From the NCBI GenBank assembly GCA_013122435.1, contig WYDT01000024.1, positions 1 to 64,000 of the forward strand: DNA of 64,000 bases. The letters run 5' to 3'. The stretch is from Chloroflexi bacterium AL-N1 (lineage in GTDB: Bacteria; Chloroflexota; Chloroflexia; Chloroflexales; Roseiflexaceae). The first letter of the stretch is position 1. Every line of letters starts with the position of its first letter. Both the position numbers and the translations under genes were made by a program. Shown piece after piece: positions 15,012-23,937 of this stretch. Below the pieces are notes generated by a model. It was given only the letters and a program-made list of their open reading frames with translations, was not told the DNA's origin and ran no database searches.

Positions 15012-17477
15012 CTATCTTGCCACAAGAGGCGTAAATACTTTTTGTGGTGCTACCGTAGTTATGGCTGTAATGATGTTACTGTACTCCCCACATGCCGTGT
15101 TGTTGCACGCACGAACACGATAGTAGTAAGTTCCCTGATCAGTTACGAGAGCAAAACTTGGTGATGCTGTTTGAAATGTTGCCTGAATGGTGCTGAAGTC
15201 ATCTACCATGCTTTGTTGTATCTCATAGTAGGTGGCCCCAGCAACTTCACCCCAGGTCAGTGTAGTGGATGCTGTTTCCTCACTTACTTTTACGGACAAA
15301 TCAGGAGGTGCGATTGTCTGCACGACTTGTGGATTGGCAACCACTGCAAATGGTTGTTGACCTCCCTGTGCAACGGTAGTACCTCGTATTACAATGGTGT
15401 ATTCGCCACTCTCTGGTTCAGCGATTTCGATACTTTCTATGTTATTGCAGCGGTCAGCATTGTTGCTGTCGCGGCAATTGGACGGTAGATCGGCGGTATG
15501 ATTGCCACGTATGACTTGTTTGTTGGGTGTAATGATTTCTAGATCAAGATCGTTCACCAGTGCTTTATCAGTAGGTGTTGCTGCAGGATAATCAGTCCAT
15601 GCAAGGGTAACCCGAAACGGTTGCTCCTCGTTAACAGGGACTGTGTAGGTTGCTACTTGTCCGGTTTCCACGCCTGTCGTATTGTCAACCAACCAGGTAG
15701 AACTGACGCTATCGATACCAAGTGAGCGACTAATATCAGCACGCCCCCATCCCTGTACATTGTTTGGCCAGGCATCTGGTATCTCTTGTTGGTCACCAGT
15801 GCCGTACTGTCCTGGGCTAAGATTGATTGCCCCATTAAGCAAGATCGCTTTGACAAGTGCTGCACTTGGTGTTTCAAAGCCTTGTTCCTGGGTTAACCAC
15901 TGACGGGTTAATGCTGCCAGGCCACTAATCATCGGTGCCGACATGGAAGTCCCACCATTAAAAACATAATGTTCATTGTGGGCACCCCATCCTGAACCTG
16001 CAGATGGATGATTAGAACGAGCAGACAGAATATTGGTTCCTGGGGCAACAAGCTCTGGCTTAATACGACCGTCATCGGTTGGGCCACGACTTGAGAGTGC
16101 TGCTATGCCATTTCGATTATCGGAGAGTCGATCATCCTTAATTGGTTGTGCCGAGAAAAAGAAGTGAGTTTCCCAGGTGCCACAGTAACCACCAGATGAG
16201 CAATCGGTACGCTCACTCTCTGACATGCCCACACTCAATACGTTTTTGGCCGTCGCGGGTGAATTCATTGAGTCACGGTCAATCATGCCATCTTGATCTG
16301 CATCCTGGCCATCGTTGCCTGCTGATACCACTAAAAGATGATCTTTATGGTTCCACAGAAATTCGTCAGTGATCTCGGCACGCAGATCATACCCACCATA
16401 CTTAGGAGATACAACCGAACCGCCCGTTGGCCCACCCCAGCTAGCGTTTTGGACACGTGCTCCGGCATTATAGGCTTTCATCAGGAACCCATCATCAAGT
16501 AGCAGACAATCTAGTGCGTTTCCGCCACTTGATACCGTTTGTACGACCAGGCGGGCTTCAGGAGCCATACCAGCGTGTTGCCCATCTGAGAGTGTCCCAT
16601 TGCCAAGAATCGTTCCTGCGACATGGGTGCCATGACCATTATGATCGCTCCAATTTGTACGTGAGCAGTTATCATACATCTGAGTTGGAGAAAAACCCGT
16701 CTCAACACGCCCCATAAAATCAGCGCTGAGATCATCCTCAACATCTAAACCAGTATCTGTGACCGCAACAATTTGCCCTTTCCCTGTGAGCCAGTCAAGT
16801 TGCGCCCTGGCCGCCGTGACTCCGGTGATCTCACGTCCTTTTTCGTTGTGTAGGCTGGGCGCTAAGCCCTGTTCAACCCACAGTACAGCATCGTCTGTCA
16901 AGAGATTTTGTAATGCTGACACGGGCATCTGTGTCGACAGCGTTACCCCATGCAGGCCCTGATGCTGGCTGACAATTGCGCCACCCATGTTGTCGATACT
17001 CATTGTAAGGTTACTCACACTGACGTCACTCGCAGCAAGTATATTCAGATCGTGCATTTGGTTACTGTGGGTAGCCACAGCAAGTGAGTCAAGCTCTGCT
17101 GAAAGTTTATAGATTGGTTCATATGGTCCAATCCAACGTATCCATGAGGCATCCAGCGTAGCTTGGGCAGAGTCGCTGATACGCACCAGAAAGGTGTGGT
17201 CGGGAATATACATAAGCGGGTGCATCCCAGCATCCCGGAGTCTATCCATCGTGTTTTTATCTGGTGTAATGTTTAATTGGACGAGAAATAGATTTGGTTT
17301 CGCATCTGTTTGTATGGCGTTACTAATAACAGGTGGATTTTGGAGTGGATCAAAGCTAGTGCGCCGCAGATGAATTGTCACCGAGTTGTCTGGCTGCTCT
17401 GCTGTTGCAACAGGCATAACGGATAGTACACTGACAAAAGCGATGAGAATAATGCTGGGTAGGATGTGTCTATGCAC
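15012..17477 (-). CDS. Secreted S8 (subtilisin-like) serine peptidase
   Basis: A ~821-residue exported subtilase. Numbered from GTG 17477: signal peptide (HRHILPSIILIAFVSVLSVM), a prodomain-like region, then catalytic Asp241 (AVTDTGLD), His282 (GHGTHVAG) and Ser511 (GGTSMSAP), with the oxyanion-hole region VVSAGNDG between. A loop QDADQDGMIDRDS looks calcium-binding. After the catalytic domain come a proprotein-convertase-like beta-sandwich (~570-690, VTLAWTDYPA) and a C-terminal Fn3 domain. The GTG is chosen because AAGGAG lies 6 nt upstream and it places the signal peptide at the N-terminus; an in-frame ATG at 17516 would add 13 polar residues. Likely extracellular nutrient protease. Confidence 0.9.
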   Translation of the reverse strand: MHRHILPSIILIAFVSVLSVMPVATAEQPDNSVTIHLRRTSFDPLQNPPVISNAIQTDAKPNLFLVQLNITPDKNTMDRLRDAGMHPLMYIPDHTFLVRISDSAQATLDASWIRWIGPYEPIYKLSAELDSLAVATHSNQMHDLNILAASDVSVSNLTMSIDNMGGAIVSQHQGLHGVTLSTQMPVSALQNLLTDDAVLWVEQGLAPSLHNEKGREITGVTAARAQLDWLTGKGQIVAVTDTGLDVEDDLSADFMGRVETGFSPTQMYDNCSRTNWSDHNGHGTHVAGTILGNGTLSDGQHAGMAPEARLVVQTVSSGGNALDCLLLDDGFLMKAYNAGARVQNASWGGPTGGSVVSPKYGGYDLRAEITDEFLWNHKDHLLVVSAGNDGQDADQDGMIDRDSMNSPATAKNVLSVGMSESERTDCSSGGYCGTWETHFFFSAQPIKDDRLSDNRNGIAALSSRGPTDDGRIKPELVAPGTNILSARSNHPSAGSGWGAHNEHYVFNGGTSMSAPMISGLAALTRQWLTQEQGFETPSAALVKAILLNGAINLSPGQYGTGDQQEIPDAWPNNVQGWGRADISRSLGIDSVSSTWLVDNTTGVETGQVATYTVPVNEEQPFRVTLAWTDYPAATPTDKALVNDLDLEIITPNKQVIRGNHTADLPSNCRDSNNADRCNNIESIEIAEPESGEYTIVIRGTTVAQGGQQPFAVVANPQVVQTIAPPDLSVKVSEETASTTLTWGEVAGATYYEIQQSMVDDFSTIQATFQTASPSFALVTDQGTYYYRVRACNNTACGEYSNIITAITTVAPQKVFTPLVAR

Positions 17478-17724
17478 AACGCGCTCCTTATAGTGTTGTG
17501 ATGGTTTTATGAGCATCTGTGATATTGTTCATAATGCAAAACATCATATCTGAGTTAGTGTGACAACGTCAAGGTTATTAGATAACAATTTACTTAGATA
17601 TCTTCTTGATCTATGTAGTAGCCCACGGTACTTTCCATCATGATGAATAGGACCTGTGCACCATTTCCGTTTTATGGTGTCGCTCATACACTATCTAAAA
17701 GGGTAATAGCGCATACAGGTGATT

Positions 17725-18381
17725 ATGGTGCAGACTCATCAATCGCTAGTTGAGACATTTCTATCGTTTTTATTCCCCGATGTGTGTACCGGATGTCGAC
17801 GAGTCGGGACACTATTATGTAAGCAATGTCAACTCGAATGCAGGCCATATCCTGGTGATAATCTTCCGGATATAGAACATGTCCAGTACACCTGCATAGC
17901 ATTCGTATTTGACGGCGTGTTGCGAAGGAGCATACATCAGTTCAAATATCAGCGCCAGCGTCGGCTTGCACAACCGCTTGCAGAACTTCTTGTCGAGCAC
18001 ACCCAAAAAGCATTTCCCTCCCACACCCCACTCATTCCAGTACCACTTCATCAATCACGCTATCAAAAACGCGGTTTTAACCAGGCTGAAGAAATAGCCC
18101 GGTTTCTGGCTCAAAAGCTCCATGTCCCCATGATCAACGATGGCCTGATTCGTTCATTGGCAACTGAGCATCAGGTCGGTATGAATGCACATGAGCGACA
18201 GCTGAACGTACAGGGTACCTTTGTGTGGGATATGAAAAAAAAGCCACCTAGCCAAATCATTCTGGTAGATGATGTCCTTACGACCGGAGCAACGATGGGT
18301 GCCTGTGCGAAAGTGCTACGTGAGGCTGGTGTCAACGAGGTTTATGGTTTAGCATTGGCGCGTAGTTGTAGAGAACGATAG
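17725..18381 (+). CDS. comF: ComF family phosphoribosyltransferase-like protein
   Basis: A ~218-residue ComF/GntX-type protein. The N-terminus carries a zinc-ribbon (FPDVCTGCRR, LLCKQCQ), followed by the middle segment VFDGVLRRSIHQFKYQRQRRLAQPLAELL and a C-terminal type I PRT domain with the PRPP loop IILVDDVLTTGATMGAC. ComF homologues are needed for uptake of transforming single-stranded DNA in competent bacteria. A GTG two codons upstream (17719) is an alternative start. It is convergent with cpaF; no other competence gene is in the window. Confidence 0.9.
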   Translation: MVQTHQSLVETFLSFLFPDVCTGCRRVGTLLCKQCQLECRPYPGDNLPDIEHVQYTCIAFVFDGVLRRSIHQFKYQRQRRLAQPLAELLVEHTQKAFPSHTPLIPVPLHQSRYQKRGFNQAEEIARFLAQKLHVPMINDGLIRSLATEHQVGMNAHERQLNVQGTFVWDMKKKPPSQIILVDDVLTTGATMGACAKVLREAGVNEVYGLALARSCRER

Positions 18382-18395
18382 CCCATGTTGCTGAA

Positions 18396-18425
18396 TATAT
18401 AAAAGAGAGGCCACATGGGCCTCTC
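18396..18425 (-). terminator. Rho-independent terminator of cpaF
   Basis: GAGAGGCC (18405-18412) pairs with GGCCTCTC (18418-18425) around a 5-nt loop; on the minus strand it is followed by TTTTATATATT. It ends the cpaF transcript and sits just after the convergent comF stop. Confidence 0.8.
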
Positions 18426-18453
18426 AAAACACCTTCTCAAGCAAAAAGTGATA

Positions 18454-19941
18454 TTACCAGCTCGTCTCTCTAGGCATGACCCCACCAAAGATCGAGGCGG
18501 GCAACTTAAATCCGTGCGCTTCCAGCCGTGTGCTAAAGCGGGGGCGTGTTCCTGACGGGCGTAGTTCGGCAATCATTTTTCCTTCGGATGTTTTCCCTTT
18601 GATATCTAGTAAGAAGATATCCTGGAGCACCACTTTGTCACCTTCCATGCCCTGCACTTCGGTGATATAAGACACTTTTCGTTGTCCATCATCAAGACGT
18701 GTCTGTTGCACAATCAGATCAATCGCTGAGGCGATCTGCTCGCGAATAACACGCAGCGGCATATCCATACCAGCCATCAGCGCCATTGTCTCCATACGGG
18801 CAATCGCATCCCGTGGTGTGTTAGCGTGCAACGTCGTGAGTGAACCGTCGTGTCCGGTATTCATCGCTTGCAACATATCCATAGTCTCACCACCACGACA
18901 CTCACCAATGACAACTCGTTCTGGGCGCATACGCAATGAGTTAATCACTAAATCGCGAATGGCCACGCGTCCACTACCATCGACTTCGGCTGGTTTGGCC
19001 TCCAACCGTACCACATGATCCTGCGCTAACTTAAGCTCAGCACTATCTTCAATGGTGACAATGCGCTCGTCTTCGGGAATAAAATTGGAGAGGACGTTGA
19101 GCAGTGTAGTTTTTCCCGATCCAGTACCACCCGATACCACCACATTCAAACGACTGACCACACAGGCTCGTAGAAATTCAGCCATCTCTTCAGTAATAGA
19201 ACCAAAGCGGATGAGATCTTCAATCTGTAACTTATCTTTAGAGAACTTACGAATGGTGACGGTTGAACCATCAATGGCACACGGTGGGATAATAGCGTTT
19301 ACACGTGAACCATCAGGAAGTCTTGCATCGACCATGGGCCATTTACGATCGATACGTCGTCCCAGCGGACGAATGATGCGATCAATGACTTTCAGGACAT
19401 GCTCTTCGTTGGCGAAGCGTGTCGGCGTTGCCATCAACTTACCTTTTTTCTCGATGTAGACGGTATTAGGTCCATTGACCATGACTTCGCTGACATTCAC
19501 ATCCTGGAGTAGTGGCTCAATGGGACCAAATCCAAACAATTCGTCCATCACCATTCCATACAGTTGTTTACCTTGTTCATCAGTTAAGTTCATGCCACTC
19601 TGGCGATAATAATTCGTGAACCGTTCTTGAATCATGCGCTCTGATTCTGGTGTTCGTTGCAACTCAGTTTGATTGTTCAATGAGGATTGAATGCGATCAA
19701 CAATCCAGAGTGATAGTTCAAGCATGCGCTGTTGGAGTGGATCATCAGGGGCAGATTCTTGAGCTGATATCAGATGTGCTCGTGGTTCAGGCGCTCGTTC
19801 ACGTCGAGGCGGCTCATCAATTGGTGGCGGGGCGGTCATCTTACCTGAGAGTGCGTTTTGGGGTTCTGACTTAGGCTCTTCCGCCGGAGTATTTGATTGA
19901 GGTGATGCGGGTGGGCCACCAATACGTTTTAGGAGTGACAT
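18454..19941 (-). CDS. cpaF: CpaF/TadA-type secretion ATPase
   Basis: A 495-residue type II/IV secretion ATPase of the CpaF (TadA) branch that powers Flp/Tad pilus assembly. The first ~65 residues are Pro/Glu-rich and variable. The N-terminal all-alpha region includes FGFGPIEPLLQDVNVSEVMVNGP (~136-158). Walker A is GGTGSGKT at 271-278, the Asp box DERIVTIED at ~291-299, Walker B VVIGE at 343-347, and the His box TGHDGSLTTLHANTP at 362-376. Complete and well conserved. It follows the AAA+ ATPase gene by 109 bp in the same direction. No TadB, TadC, prepilin peptidase or pilin gene is in the window, so the membrane part must be elsewhere. Confidence 0.95.
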   Translation of the reverse strand: MSLLKRIGGPPASPQSNTPAEEPKSEPQNALSGKMTAPPPIDEPPRRERAPEPRAHLISAQESAPDDPLQQRMLELSLWIVDRIQSSLNNQTELQRTPESERMIQERFTNYYRQSGMNLTDEQGKQLYGMVMDELFGFGPIEPLLQDVNVSEVMVNGPNTVYIEKKGKLMATPTRFANEEHVLKVIDRIIRPLGRRIDRKWPMVDARLPDGSRVNAIIPPCAIDGSTVTIRKFSKDKLQIEDLIRFGSITEEMAEFLRACVVSRLNVVVSGGTGSGKTTLLNVLSNFIPEDERIVTIEDSAELKLAQDHVVRLEAKPAEVDGSGRVAIRDLVINSLRMRPERVVIGECRGGETMDMLQAMNTGHDGSLTTLHANTPRDAIARMETMALMAGMDMPLRVIREQIASAIDLIVQQTRLDDGQRKVSYITEVQGMEGDKVVLQDIFLLDIKGKTSEGKMIAELRPSGTRPRFSTRLEAHGFKLPASIFGGVMPRETSW

Positions 19942-20050
19942 AAAACAACTCTTTCTATCAGCCAGGCTGTGATGTTAGTAGAGATGGGCTGAAGCCAGAA
20001 ATATCATTTAAAGGATGAATTTTCGTGCATATTGTGTGATTGATAAGGAG

Positions 20051-21415
20051 CTAAGCCAGTTTCACAAAGTACGCTTCACAAGCACGATCAATCAACTCGC
20101 GGGTCATGGCAGGTTGGGTACCGCGATACTTGGCCTCATCAAGAATTTGATCACATAAGTCACGTGGATGGCAGGAGCGGAGATCCCGTTGCTTTTTGAA
20201 ATAATGTTCGTGAATCAGATATCTAAGCCCTTCATCACTATATGGGATTTTTTTAGCTTTCGACACAATCCGAAAAATGTCACGATACTCATCGGGTGAT
20301 GGGTTTGGCACCTCGATCTTATGGCGGATTCGGCGGAGAAAGGCATCGTCTACCAGATCGCTTGGGGACAGGTTCGTCGAAAAGACGATCAGCACATCGA
20401 AGGGAACCTGAATCTTTTTTCCGGTTTGGAGCGCTAGAAAGTCGACTTTTTTCTCAAGTGGCACAATCCAGCGGTTGAGCAGATCCTGTGGTCGACACTT
20501 TTGTCGCCCAAAGTCATCGATCAGAAAAAGACCACCATTCGCTTTTAATTGGTAGGGGGCTTCATATACCTTTGAGATAGGGTCGAAGATAAGCTCTAGC
20601 TGTTCCATAATCAACTCACCACCGACGACGACTTGTGGGCGTTTACAAACAACCCAGCGACGGTCAGTGGTTCTTGGCCCACTCCGTTCTGGTTCCCCAA
20701 ATGTCGGTTCTGGTTCTGGGTCCGGTTCACTGGGCATCTCGACCACCTTGTGGTTCAAAGGATCAAACATTTTGATGATTTGGCCATCAATCTCCACGGC
20801 ATAGGGAATAAGCACAAGTCCGCCCAGCATGTTCGCAATACCTTCAGCAATCGTTGTCTTCCCATTTCCTGGTGGCCCATAAAGAAAGAGTGAGCGTGCA
20901 GAGTTGGCCGCAGGACCAATTTTATCGAGCATTGTGTCGTTGATGACGAGATGACCAAAGGCTTGACGTACAGTGTCGGTATTGGCGACCATGTCTGTGA
21001 CCGATTGGCGTAACACTATATCAATGTAATCATCAAGTGGAACAGGGGCTGGCCCAGCATATTGTGAACGATCTAATACTTCAATAACTTTACTACGCCC
21101 TTTTGTTGCAATAATATACTGAAAGGAACGTTCACTGAAACCACCCTGTGTGCCAATAATATCGACATACTCCTCAAGCTTGAGAAACTCCAGCACTTTA
21201 TCAATAACCCCAAGAAAGGGTAGCTTAGTGACTTCGGCTAATTGTTGTGCGGTGATATTGCCATAAAAGTAAATGATCTTAAGTACCAGGTCTGTTAAAA
21301 ATCCCATGCCTAATTTAGTTTCAGCAATAGATGTCGGCTCCAATGGTATGTCAGGAGTCGACTTTGGACTTGTGGCAGGTGTTGTGGAATTGAAGGGACG
21401 TAGTTGGAAACTCAT
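20051..21415 (-). CDS. AAA+ ATPase, Flp-pilus-associated chaperone type
   Basis: A 454-residue AAA+ protein. Residues ~30-115 look like a winged-helix region (GNITAQQLAEVTKLPFLGVI). Walker A is YGPPGNGKTT at ~179-188, Walker B LFLIDDFG, sensor-1 VLIVFSTNL with the adjacent DDAFLRRIRHKIE arginine region, and a C-terminal helical lid. Proteins of this kind are annotated as ATPases with chaperone activity associated with Flp pilus assembly. Its position directly before cpaF fits that. Its start codon overlaps the stop of the preceding small gene (ATGA), so the two are translationally coupled. The Pro/Glu stretch PSEPDPEPEPTFGEPE is an unusual insert within the ATPase core. Confidence 0.85.
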   Translation of the reverse strand: MSFQLRPFNSTTPATSPKSTPDIPLEPTSIAETKLGMGFLTDLVLKIIYFYGNITAQQLAEVTKLPFLGVIDKVLEFLKLEEYVDIIGTQGGFSERSFQYIIATKGRSKVIEVLDRSQYAGPAPVPLDDYIDIVLRQSVTDMVANTDTVRQAFGHLVINDTMLDKIGPAANSARSLFLYGPPGNGKTTIAEGIANMLGGLVLIPYAVEIDGQIIKMFDPLNHKVVEMPSEPDPEPEPTFGEPERSGPRTTDRRWVVCKRPQVVVGGELIMEQLELIFDPISKVYEAPYQLKANGGLFLIDDFGRQKCRPQDLLNRWIVPLEKKVDFLALQTGKKIQVPFDVLIVFSTNLSPSDLVDDAFLRRIRHKIEVPNPSPDEYRDIFRIVSKAKKIPYSDEGLRYLIHEHYFKKQRDLRSCHPRDLCDQILDEAKYRGTQPAMTRELIDRACEAYFVKLA

Positions 21416-21750
21416 AGCTGTGGTTGCTCCTCGTTATGCTGTTTCCAGGGCATTGGGCGCGTTGGATAAAGTTCATCCAGTGGACTCATCCAAATGATTT
21501 GGTGATATGCAACAAGCAGAAAGTCGCTATGGTATTGTAATTCTTCACTGGTAGGGCAATAAATATCTGCATTGGTAATAGGGATGAAAGGAGGGGCTTC
21601 TGTTTTCAGGGCGTCGGTAATTCGCTGTTCAGGGCGAATATGTAGCTCTCCTATAATGATCTGGTCTGTGGTGCGTATGAGTGTATTGATTACTTCCTTT
21701 GAAATATGAGGAGTAAAATACTTTCCTTTTTCATCAACATGTACGCTCAT
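21412..21750 (-). CDS. Small conserved protein upstream of the AAA+ ATPase
   Basis: A 112-residue soluble protein with no recognised domain for certain. It has beta-strand-rich features: KGKYFTPHISKEVINTLIRT, then IIIGELHIRPEQRITDALK, then FIPITNADIYCP. Such short proteins occur beside Flp-associated ATPases in Chloroflexota, but this is recalled association only. The ATG at 21750 has AAGGAG 7 nt upstream; an in-frame codon at 21771 lies further out. It overlaps the AAA+ gene by 4 bp and starts the transcription unit leading to cpaF. Confidence 0.7.
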   Translation of the reverse strand: MSVHVDEKGKYFTPHISKEVINTLIRTTDQIIIGELHIRPEQRITDALKTEAPPFIPITNADIYCPTSEELQYHSDFLLVAYHQIIWMSPLDELYPTRPMPWKQHNEEQPQL

Positions 21751-21975
21751 AATGTGGCTCCTTGTAGACATGTGTAGATTATTGTCCCTACCTTACTTTA
21801 TGCTATGAGTGATTGTTTTTGAATTTATGAAACTTTTGAAACTGATTAAACACTTTTGTGTCCGGGAAAATAAATTAAGATTGTGATATGCATTGTAAAA
21901 ATGATTTTTTGCTACTAATTTGTATTTATTCGGATTATGTGTGTTTTAATAAGGTTTTTAAGCGAAAAATATGTT

Positions 21976-22013
21976 GTAAAATATATAAAAACTGGGTAAC
22001 AGATGTTGCCCAG
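21976..22013 (-). terminator. Rho-independent terminator of the TPR gene
   Basis: On the minus strand CTGGGCAACA and TGTTACCCAG (22013-21992) form a 10-bp stem with one G-T pair and a 2-nt loop, followed by TTTTTATATATTTT. It separates the miaB-CPBP-TPR unit from the ATPase-cpaF unit. The rest of the 385-bp gap (21751-22135) is AT-rich, with no gene seen. Confidence 0.75.
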
Positions 22014-22096
22014 CGTTCAGTATATATCTTCTTTTTATACGAAACAATAGTACACGGGAACTAAGTAAAGATAGGAACTAATCGAAAATGTCGAAA

Positions 22097-22116
22097 TTGA
22101 CACATTTATGTGTCAA
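22097..22116. repeat. 20-bp palindrome TTGACACAT-TT-ATGTGTCAA
   Basis: TTGACACAT (22097-22105) and ATGTGTCAA (22108-22116) are perfect inverted repeats with a 2-nt centre, 20 bp beyond the TPR stop. The tight spacing is more like a protein-binding site than a terminator, and no T-run follows. No second copy was recognised in the window. Confidence 0.45.
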
Positions 22117-22135
22117 ACACGCAACACTTTTGTTC

Positions 22136-22987
22136 CTACTCTTCATTCATGTCATCATCATCATTGATGTCTTGCTCAATGGCATCAAGCCCCAGGTCTT
22201 CCTCATCACTATTAAAGTTTTCTTCTTCCATATCCTCAGGCTCCTCAATGCTTTCCTCTTCCAAGAGATCTTCATCGTACTCATCTAAATCCAATGAAGT
22301 CGCGGGAATGTAGTCTCTCGGAAGCCCTTCACTAAATCTACCAGGGAAGGAAACACGTCCACGTTGACTTGGATCTTGATATGTCTCTCGAATAAGGATT
22401 CTGACATGCTGGCTATTCGTTGAAGCGACCGCAGATGCGTAGAGATTTCCCCCCGCCATTAACTCACTTAAACGATGAGCGAGGCGTGGTTCAAGTCGTC
22501 CGATGACGTTGCCATCTGTATCATAGACGATGATATTCCGGCCACTCAGTTGTAGGTCAACTTTTTCTCCGGTGACGATAGCATCAACAGAGGGAGTTTT
22601 CGCCACATCGATCAATGTAGTAACAGTTGTTCTACCGATTTCAGTAATAAATAGTCGTAAATCGACCATCTGTCGTGTTGTACGATCCGGCATAGTGGCA
22701 GTAGATGCACGGGCTAACAATGTTTCTAAACGAACAACATTTTTACGGGCGATGCCATTTGAGGGGTTAAGGCGCAGGGTGTTTTGGTAGGCATCGTGGG
22801 CATCATTAAGTTTACCTACTTCGAAGTAGGCTTTGCCAAGCCGATTATATGCATCGGCGTCCTCTTCGATCTCAATGATCTGAGAGTTTACCTTGATAGC
22901 GTCTTGCCAGCGGCTATGTGATGCCATATTAACCGCTTGCTCTTGGAGTCGGCGGCGAATGCGTAATTTTTCATCTTGTTTAGTCAA
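22136..22987 (-). CDS. TPR protein with a highly acidic C-terminus
   Basis: A 283-residue soluble protein. Residues ~5-90 hold two to three tetratricopeptide repeats (ADAYNRLGKAYFEVGKLNDA, DAYQNTLRLNPSNGIARKNV). A middle domain (~105-215) contains VDLQLSGRNIIVYDTDGNVI, IGRLEPRLAHRLSELMAGG and VRILIRET, which recalls small HIRAN-like beta barrels. The last ~55 residues are almost entirely Asp/Glu and probably disordered. Partner-binding adaptor is the most that can be said. It follows the CPBP protease gene by 89 bp on the same strand and ends before a terminator. Confidence 0.75.
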   Translation of the reverse strand: MTKQDEKLRIRRRLQEQAVNMASHSRWQDAIKVNSQIIEIEEDADAYNRLGKAYFEVGKLNDAHDAYQNTLRLNPSNGIARKNVVRLETLLARASTATMPDRTTRQMVDLRLFITEIGRTTVTTLIDVAKTPSVDAIVTGEKVDLQLSGRNIIVYDTDGNVIGRLEPRLAHRLSELMAGGNLYASAVASTNSQHVRILIRETYQDPSQRGRVSFPGRFSEGLPRDYIPATSLDLDEYDEDLLEEESIEEPEDMEEENFNSDEEDLGLDAIEQDINDDDDMNEE

Positions 22988-23076
22988 TCGATACTCCTTA
23001 GTTTTCAGTCGGCAGGTGGTGAGTACTTCTATAGATATTAAAAGGGCTACTGTGTTTTGACTACGTCCGATCTATA

Positions 23077-23937
23077 TTACATGGGTGGGCATCCCTCTAT
23101 TCCAGGATTGTTGACACATGTAAGCAGTGCCATCAGGGCAATGCCATTATTTATCCCATGAGCGATAATGCTAGGGAGGATGCTCTTGGTATAGTGGACT
23201 CCCCAGGCTAAGATTAATCCCATCAAGAAAATAGGCACTAGGAGGGCCAGAATTCCTTCTGTTGCTGATGCTGCATGTACTATGGTAAAAATAAGTGTGC
23301 TCACACCATATGCAACAAAAATACCCCAAGATGTATGTTGCGTAACGTGTTGCAAGGTTTTAAAAACATATCCGCGAAAGAGAACCTCTTCACCAATGGG
23401 GGCAAGAATAGCTGCGCCAGTGAAAAACAAAAACTGTCCCAGGTAATCGCCTTGAAAGAGTGGAAATTGGGCAGCCTGATTTTGTTCAACACCAAATTGA
23501 CTGAACGTGTAGCCTATGCTTATATTACCAAATAACACCAAAATGCCCATGCCTATGCCGATCAAGATCAGCCGGAGCAATCCTTCGCTGTGAAATCCCA
23601 GTGTCGTAAGTGACTCGCGACGTATCAGGCGAACACGCATTAATGGAACACCTACAAAGATGATATTTTGTACTAGCAGTATGGCAAAAATACCTTCTAC
23701 ACCTATCAACCTGAGCAGTTGGGCTGGATCTTGTAAGCTTTCGACAACTGAGGTACCTTCTTGTGCAACTCGAACAAAAATGAAAATGAGAGGAATAATA
23801 ATACTCAATGCAATCCATGCAGACAGTGCAATAAAAAGATCCAGAATCATAATGCCTGTACGTGGCCAAGGACGTCGTAGTGGTGGTGGGTTGCTCTGCG
23901 GTGAATACTCCGGATATTCTGCACTATTGTCGACCAT
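23077..23937 (-). CDS. CPBP family intramembrane metalloprotease
   Basis: A 286-residue polytopic membrane protein of the CAAX protease/bacteriocin-processing (CPBP, Abi) family. The first ~30 residues are Pro-rich, then about seven hydrophobic segments. The active-site motifs are present: EEVLFRGYVF (EExxxR), the later FTIVHAAS histidine and a final HGINNG motif. The start is set by a TAATG junction with miaB, so the two genes are coupled; a longer frame reaching 24027 overlaps miaB and is unlikely. Substrate unknown; roles range from prenyl-protein processing to bacteriocin self-immunity. Confidence 0.85.
   Translation of the reverse strand: MVDNSAEYPEYSPQSNPPPLRRPWPRTGIMILDLFIALSAWIALSIIIPLIFIFVRVAQEGTSVVESLQDPAQLLRLIGVEGIFAILLVQNIIFVGVPLMRVRLIRRESLTTLGFHSEGLLRLILIGIGMGILVLFGNISIGYTFSQFGVEQNQAAQFPLFQGDYLGQFLFFTGAAILAPIGEEVLFRGYVFKTLQHVTQHTSWGIFVAYGVSTLIFTIVHAASATEGILALLVPIFLMGLILAWGVHYTKSILPSIIAHGINNGIALMALLTCVNNPGIEGCPPM

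Noticed and set aside
21992..22116. Palindrome at 22097 as a second terminator for the TPR gene
   Set aside because: No T-run and too short a loop; the hairpin at 21992 with a T-run is the better terminator.
22110..22313. Serine-rich plus-strand frame (SSSSLMSCS...)
   Set aside because: It is the complement of the Asp/Glu-rich tail of the TPR gene.
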